This document shows positions 58,009-64,000 of a DNA stretch of 64,000 bases, piece after piece. The notes under the pieces are model-generated. The model was not told the origin of the DNA. It saw only the letters and a list, made by a program, of their open reading frames with translations, and ran no database searches. Made by a program: the position numbers and the translations under genes. Source of the stretch: Tanypteryx hageni (taxonomy: Eukaryota; Arthropoda; Insecta; Odonata; Petaluridae); NCBI GenBank assembly GCA_028673005.1, contig CM054113.1, forward strand, positions 170,827,837-170,891,836, read 5' to 3'. Within the stretch, counting starts at the first letter, position 1. Each line of letters starts with the position of its first letter.

Positions 58009-59707
58009 GGTTTGGTAGAATTCAATGTTTATTTTTTTTAAATTGACGATTATTTTTGACGAATATCGATGCTTAAAATTACTACTTGGTAGAATTCGAT
58101 GTTTATTTTTTGAAAATCGACGCTTATCTTCCCGATTGATTTTTGATGAATATCGACACTTAAAATTATTACTAACATATATGGCCGGTAATTTTCGGCC
58201 TTTCAATGTGATGATTTAGATTTACTTTTTATTTTGAAATTCTACATAAAATTTACGTTTATTTTACAATACATTGATTATCTATTTAAATTTTCATGAG
58301 AATATTATTGTTGTTCTACAAGATAATTGATAGTAGCTCAATAACTTTGGCCACTTTTGTTGTTCTACAACACAAACTTATTACATATATATTTAATCTC
58401 AAATATCCTAAGCTGGTATCTAGATATTTTTGATTTTGTATAATTCTTCCAATCACTTTGTTGAAAAATATATTATATCACAAATGTAGATAGTAAATTA
58501 CGCTTTACCTCTTGAAATTGTATAATGAAAACTAGAAAATGTTTAATTTATGAAATCCAAACAATATGCTATTGCTTTTGCCAAGAAACATTCTTATAAC
58601 AAGAATCTGCACGCTCAGGCTAAAGGCTTTTAGACATTCGTTGATGCCAATTAAGGAAAAAACATTAATGATATAATTATCACAATAACATTTTAGCCAT
58701 CAGAAAAGAACTATCTAATACTTTACTTTGTATCATTTGATATATTTCATCACTGTACTAAATATTCTCTTTATTTAACATAAAATATATAGAGAGAAAA
58801 AATTAAACTTAAAAAATTAAATTATTCAGCACTCCATCAACAGTCTTACCTCAAATCCTGATTTAAATGTGTTTTTCCTATAAGCAAAATATTTTACAAC
58901 AAATAGCAAATAAATATTAATCCAATCTCTCTTCAATTTTAAGTAATGATTTGATTTTTAAACCATTATATATAAATTGAAATTTACTAACCTGCAGCCA
59001 AGGATGAAGGAGCTAAAAGCAAGAGAGCAGAATGATCCTTCCTGGATAACTTTAGAGAAAGACTGCCAAAAGAGTGGGTTCAGTGCATATGGAGAAGTGG
59101 TGAAAGTGCATATAACAACATCATCTATAGGAAAAACCCTAGCAAGGAATTGAGAAAAATTTGTTCCAGTACTACACTCCATGGGGTAGACACATGAAGG
59201 GGTAGCAAAACAATAATCTTTTCTTCCGAACCTCATTTAACTGCACTTGAGGAACTCCCAGCAGGGCATATCCATCACCTTATCTCTATAGAGAGGCTCA
59301 TAGAATATCCCACCATTAGTTTGGCAAATATAATCTCAAAAACCTCAAAAGGGTTAAGAAACGTGTTTTAAAAACTACTCTAGGACCTTGCGGTTACCTG
59401 ATTATTTAGAGTAGAAGCATGAGCTTTTTAAAAAGATGCATATTTGAGTATAAGGAAATACCTTTCTTTCAGTCCCACTGTTAATGCAAGCACAGAAAAG
59501 GAACGAAATCGTAGGTAGGAAATAATATTGCAAAAAAGTAAACAGAAATGACTTTAATATTATAATTCAGAATAAAATAGGTTTCTAGAAGTATACTTCT
59601 CCATCTTGTTGGAAAATCGAAGCTTATTGACGACTATTTATTTTCGTTGATTTTGAAAATTTAAAAAATCGACATTTATCGATTTAAATCTAATCCTACC
59701 AAGCCTA
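58009..59707 (-). repeat. dispersed TIR repeat B, copy 2 (uninterrupted)
   Basis: A 1.7-kb element ending in TAGGTTTGGTAGAATTC on the left and, inverted, TAGGCTTGGTAGGATTAG on the right. It matches, in inverse orientation, the outer parts of 12942-19353. Flanking octamers TTTATAAC (before the left end) and TTTATAAT (after the right end) agree at 7 of 8 and suggest an 8-bp target duplication. No long open frame; some short frames recur in both copies but carry stops. Confidence 0.72.
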
Positions 59708-60419
59708 TTTATAATGTATGGATGTGCATTGGGAAAAATTAAACAATTCACGAATATTGTTGACAGATTACAGGTACAATTATAATAATTAAAGTAAATT
59801 CTTTTAAAAATTTAAATAAATTACTTTAAAGCTCTGCGTTTGAGATAAAAATGCCTGTAAATAAAGCCACTACAATTTTCACCTTTGTGTTACAGATGGC
59901 TTCAACAGATGTGAGCTTTATTTTCGATTCAAATCCAACTTCCTTAAATAATCAGACTGTTTAGTTACATTGTATCACAACAGGAAGTAAACAATCACTT
60001 CCCTCTCTCCTCCTTCTCATCCTCCCTTCCATTCTGTTACCAAGTCTTTGAAAACGGCGAGTCCCTTCCGTTTTTTTGTGCCAGAAAGGCAGGATTAGTG
60101 TAAAGGTAAATTACTGAATGCCATAAAAGGAGTTTTTTCCAACTTGTCGTCTGCTATAGATGTCTACAACCATTATTCGTTCATCTAAAGTGTGGGTAGC
60201 ATCAACTAGTCTGGCCTTGCTAATTACTGAAGAAGGATCGTTCCACATTCGTTTCTTGTTTGTATTTCTGCAGTAGTTGCCCTTTGTCACAAGTTAGTAA
60301 TTTTAAATAAGTATATATTGTAAACTCGAAAAATTCAGTTTATACTGGATGTTAATCTTTCCTTAATATAGGAAAAAATTAATGTACATTTGTTATTTCT
60401 ATTAAAATTTTTAGCTTAC

Positions 60420-61480
60420 CCGCCAATACATTTGGTGGTTGTAGAAATATTTTACAGAAAAAAACAGCTGTTGATCTTGAGGAACAAATTGAATTTTCTG
60501 ATGATGAGGATGAAGATGAGCAAAATTTGAGAGATAACAAAACTGATTATGAAAGTTTAAATAAAACTAACAATGAAATACCTGCATTTCGTTCAGATTA
60601 CAAGAATGCATTAGATCAGATGAGAAGAATTATTGTTTTTTAGTAAATCATCTGTTCATACAGAAATATTACTTAGGTATGTAAGAGAGAAGGAAGAAAA
60701 ACCACTTAGATTGCTTTCAGATGTCAAAACTTGTTGGAGCAGTCTAGTGACAGCAATAGTTTGATTTTTGAAACTTACTGACTTGATAAATTTTGCTTTG
60801 AAAGAGATGGGATGTTTACTTTATAGTGAAGATAACATTACCTTCTTAAAGGAAATTGTAATGGTGCTAGAAACAGACTTGTGGTATTGGAATTGAGCAA
60901 ACAAAGCTCAAATTTGCTGACAGCTGAGGCTACTTTGATTATGTAATTCAAGAGTTAAAATAAATCAAAATTCCTTTGGCTAGGGAATTCCAAAAGTCAT
61001 TGAAAACTAGAATTGATCAATGAAGAAACACGGATTTGATATCACTACTGTTGTTTTTGCATCATGGACTGTTTCACTTACTCCACAAAGCCTGGAATCA
61101 AGACCACCGCCATAGGTCTAATTAATCGGCTTTATCCAAGCGATATTCAGGATTCAGAAAGTTCTGACAATATCGATAACCATGAAGAAGACGTACAGAA
61201 TGAGTACTTGAAATTGCAGAAATGCATTGCATCATTCACCATGCCAAAGGCAAAAGAATCTCAGCAGTTAAGTATAGACAAAAAGATAAAACTATTTGAA
61301 GCAAATAGTGTCAGTACGACAGACTGGAGAAATTGTATCAAGCATTGCTGACTGTTAAGCCAATTTCCACTGATTCTGAGCGTTTTTTCTGTAGCTAGTA
61401 CTTTCACCACGAAATTGGGAAACCACATGAAAACCTGTACTTTAAACGCTCTAATTTTTTTAAATACTATTTTTTGAATC
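60420..61480 (+). pseudogene. hAT transposase remnant
   Basis: In the plus direction the frames give VREKEEKPLRLLSDVKTCWS then SLVTAIV and FLKLTDLINFALKEMG (about 60685-60815), the conserved hAT RW-type motif and following helix, and later KPISTDSERFF (about 61355-61385), which matches the hAT dimerisation segment normally reading P-x-S-x-x-S-E-R-x-F-S. A zf-BED region was not found and there are many stops. The right flank to about 61655 holds an AT-rich terminal-like sequence; the left end was not identified. Confidence 0.62.
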
Positions 61481-61659
61481 ATCGAATAACTCATATCAAT
61501 AAAAATAAATAAAATATCCGTTAAATGAATATTTATTTAAATTTTATTTTTGCCATTAAATATTCGAGTTACCTGGGTACCCAAGTAGCTCGGTAAAATA
61601 TTAATCGAATATCCAGGTACAAAAACTTGAGTAATTTGGAATCACTAATACACTGTCAA

Positions 61660-63088
61660 ATATAGTACAACTAAATTTGCTAACCATTTATCAATAACAT
61701 TATTATTAACTTTTTGCTTCAAAATAAACTAGTTTGATGAGTTCTCAGACATTTTTTTAAACAAATCTTACAAATTGGCAAAACACGTTCCTTGCATATC
61801 ATTATTACATTTGATAAAAGAAGTTCCAGTCTTTCTTTCTTCTTTGGGCAGTCTACACATCTTCCAACCTGTCTTTTTTCATGTTTAACTTCTAAAAATT
61901 AATTAAATGTCCTTTGAGCTTGTGGAGCTACTTATCATCTTCCACTTACCTGGTGATCGATCATCAATTTTCACTGCTAAAAATTCTTTCGAGTGGGGTG
62001 ACTAACTTTCAGAGATCCATCTAAAATGGGTTGGAGGTTGATCGTGATACTGGATATAGCCACAAAGGTCCAACAATTAAGAATAAAAGGGAGCGTTACT
62101 AAGACGCATCTAAGCATAAATAAAATTGTTCACAAAAGTCGCCTCGAGGTTGTGAGGTAGTGGAAATATCTCTTAAACAATGAGAAAATGTTTTGAACAA
62201 AAGTTGTAGAAAATTAAACTTCCTGCAACTTTTATTCCAATAATGCAAATATTTTAAAGAAACGGATAAGTGACAAGAGTAAACACCCACTTCCGGTTGA
62301 CCAATTTAAACCAAACTAATCAGATCTTGTCCCTCCAATAAAAATATAAAATTTTACATTGATCTGATTAATAACTTGAGTTAGTGCACCCACAAATTTC
62401 CTATCACACATAGATATAATCGAGAAAATGGTCAAAATGTGTTCAGGGGACCTCAAAACATATTTCTGTTGAAATCTCAAAATCTATTTTTTCACAAAAA
62501 CAATACTTTCTCCTATACTACATACGCAGAAAGTAAAAATAGGAATGATCATAAATAAAAATCAAAACAATGTCCAAGTTATTAAAAATGTCCTTTCTTA
62601 TGTCAAACAAATTAAAATACTGGTGCTATGAAAGGTGATTTTAGGCATTGTAGAAGTATACAGTAAGACTGCCAAAGAGCACAGTAGTGCTCACAAGCAC
62701 CAGGTTGTGGACCCAGGCTCTAGAGAGTTTCATAAAATTTCATGAACATTATTTTTTATACTATAATCTTAAAATTACACTCTAACTGCAAAATTTCTTC
62801 TACTTTTTCAAAAAAGAGGATTCGTTCAATTCATTTAGAGAAGAGCACCTGCTCCAAAACTTTTGTTTCACAGGAAAATGGCCCATCATAAAACACTAGA
62901 TGTGTAGTTAAAGACCTTTCTGATATTATTAACAGTAAATTTCACTAAATGTTCATGCAATAACTGAATTTGTTAATCAAGTCTATATGATTTTAAAATA
63001 AAAATTCCATCTGATACCTACACTGCAATATTGAATATTTGTAAAAATATTATTCATGACGTTTATCAATAATTAAGTTAGCAACTAC
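61660..63088. other. CHMP3 intron, middle part
   Basis: AT-rich intron. The stretch 62285-62545 has a patchwork resembling low-copy insect repeats (for example GTCAAAATGTGTTCAGGGGA) but no coding match. Nothing else was seen. Confidence 0.35.
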
Positions 63089-63210
63089 CTTCATCATCTC
63101 TCTTGACATAGCTCTCATGGTTTCAGCAACCTCTGGCACACGAACCAAGGACTGCATAGCCTGCATAACATCAGTAGATTTCTGCAGGCTTCCAGCCACT
63201 CTCAAAGTTG
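63089..63210 (-). CDS. CHMP3: CHMP3 internal exon: helix 3-4 region
   Basis: Exon of 122 bp, acceptor TTATTTTTAG, donor ATGAAG|GTAGTT, phase 1 in and phase 0 out. It encodes TLRVAGSLQKSTDVMQAMQS, then LVRVPEVAETMRAMSREMMK. The L-R-V-A-G-S-L-Q-K-S-T string and the closing M-R-x-x-S-x-E-M-M-K are characteristic of CHMP3 and distinguish it from CHMP2, CHMP4 and CHMP1. It is the rightmost exon recognised; about 800 bp of intron follow it to the window edge. Confidence 0.95.
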
Positions 63211-64000
63211 CTAAAAATAAGAGAAAATGGAAATTTAGAAAAAAAAAGTTTCCTAAAAATGTTTTCCCAGCAAAAATTAAGGTATACTATTAATGAAAAT
63301 ACACAGTTTGCATCAAAAGTCAAAATGACACAATTAAGTAAATTTTGGAGGAAACTAATACCATCAAACATTCAAAAAGATATTCTATAAATCCAGTAAA
63401 GAAAAACTTCACAATGAGAATTGAAAATTATTTGATCATGACTTTCTTATAGAAAAAAGTGTTGAAGCTACATAGTACTGTGCCAAGACTCCCTTGGTCT
63501 TATTTGTTGCTTTACTGATAATAGATATTTATGAAATTAAACTCGAGCGATGACTTTTCATCAATTGGTAATGAATAAAAAACAAAAATTTGTATTATTA
63601 ACATTATTTTTGTACACAAATGATAAGCTTTGTGATCGATACAGAAAAAAATCTCTAAAAATTCAAATAGTCGCTATTATAATTATTTATATCTCAATAC
63701 GTGGTATTCATACTATAGAATAGGTATTATCAATCTCTCCACTTTAAAAGACAATCTAATAGAACAAAACAACCATATGTTGCCATAAATTACACTTGTT
63801 GAAGTCTATTACTCGCTCCCAGAAACTATACTTTTCATTTTGTGCAGCCCCACCATAACAATCACTTCTAACTTGTAAATACTTTTCTTAGACGCTACCG
63901 CGGACTACCTACTGAACATTAACGAACAATAGGTTGAGAACCTCTGCACCAGAAAAGTTTGACAGTATTTTTTAAATACTCAAATATCATACATATTTCA
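63211..64000. other. CHMP3 intron up to window end
   Basis: AT-rich intron upstream of the first visible CHMP3 exon. No gene or repeat was recognised on either strand. Confidence 0.4.

Larger units (their letters stand above)
52739..63210 (-). other. CHMP3: CHMP3/Vps24 gene locus (last three coding exons)
   Basis: The 3' part of the gene for CHMP3 (yeast Vps24), a core ESCRT-III subunit. Splicing the three exons gives an unbroken C-terminal half: a helix with VAGSLQKSTDVMQAMQSLV, then AGIIEEMLEETMDSIED, then the acidic tail with a MIM1 helix and stop. Known for the family: CHMP3 co-assembles with CHMP2 on CHMP4/Snf7 polymers in multivesicular-body sorting, cytokinetic abscission and membrane repair. 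The 5' exons, coding for the basic membrane-binding helices, are right of the window. Introns of about 4.4 and 5.7 kb hold transposon remnants. The gene sits upstream of attractin in the same orientation with 11 kb between them. Confidence 0.95.

Noticed and set aside
58958..59236. Minus-strand frame in repeat B
   Set aside because: The corresponding part of copy 1 contains stops, so it is not a conserved coding region.
1..64000. A defence, biosynthetic or other clustered gene system
   Set aside because: Only two host genes, both well-known families, are present; all other coding sequence is transposon-derived.

Overview
This window is nuclear DNA of a metazoan, most likely an arthropod. It is AT-rich, its genes have short phase-consistent exons split by multi-kilobase introns with GT-AG borders, and most of the intron and intergenic DNA is decayed DNA transposons. 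I cannot name the species from the sequence.

Two host genes are supported, both on the minus strand and both running off the window. (1) Positions 2178-41374 hold 14 coding exons (about 1133 codons) of an attractin orthologue (mammalian Atrn; fly distracted). In order they encode an initiator Met and signal peptide, EGF, CUB, EGF, kelch blades, PSI repeats and two laminin-type EGF modules. The membrane-spanning and cytoplasmic end must lie left of base 1. Every one of the 13 splice junctions joins in frame. No C-type lectin domain is seen where vertebrate attractin has one. (2) Positions 52739-63210 hold the last three coding exons of the ESCRT-III subunit CHMP3/Vps24, including its C-terminal MIT-interacting motif and stop codon; the 5' exons lie right of base 64000. 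The two genes have no obvious functional link.

Layout, left to right. 1-8 kb: attractin exons 14 and 13, with an intron repeat split by a Tigger-like element that itself holds a piggyBac. 8-12.5 kb: a MITE and attractin exons 12 and 11. 12.9-19.4 kb: a three-level nest (dispersed TIR repeat, then hAT, then a FLYWCH-type MULE) filling the intron between exons 11 and 10. 20.6-27.6 kb: exons 10, 9, 8 and 7, with a 255-bp perfect tandem duplication and a foldback-like element. 28.6-38.2 kb: Tigger transposase holding a piggyBac, a second MULE, a DDE transposase fragment, a hAT MITE, and exons 6 and 5. 39-41.4 kb: a long TA microsatellite and exons 4 to 1. 41.5-52 kb: intergenic DNA with a small divergent ORF, Tc1/mariner and piggyBac remnants, and a hAT-like element carrying a 3.4-kb piggyBac. 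52.2-64 kb: CHMP3 exons 3' to 5', with a LINE reverse-transcriptase remnant, a pogo-like MITE, a second copy of the dispersed TIR repeat and a decayed hAT transposase in its introns.

No rRNA, CRISPR array, viral gene or operon-like cluster was found. The interest lies in the attractin domain layout and in the transposon nests, many of which can be delimited by target-site duplications.
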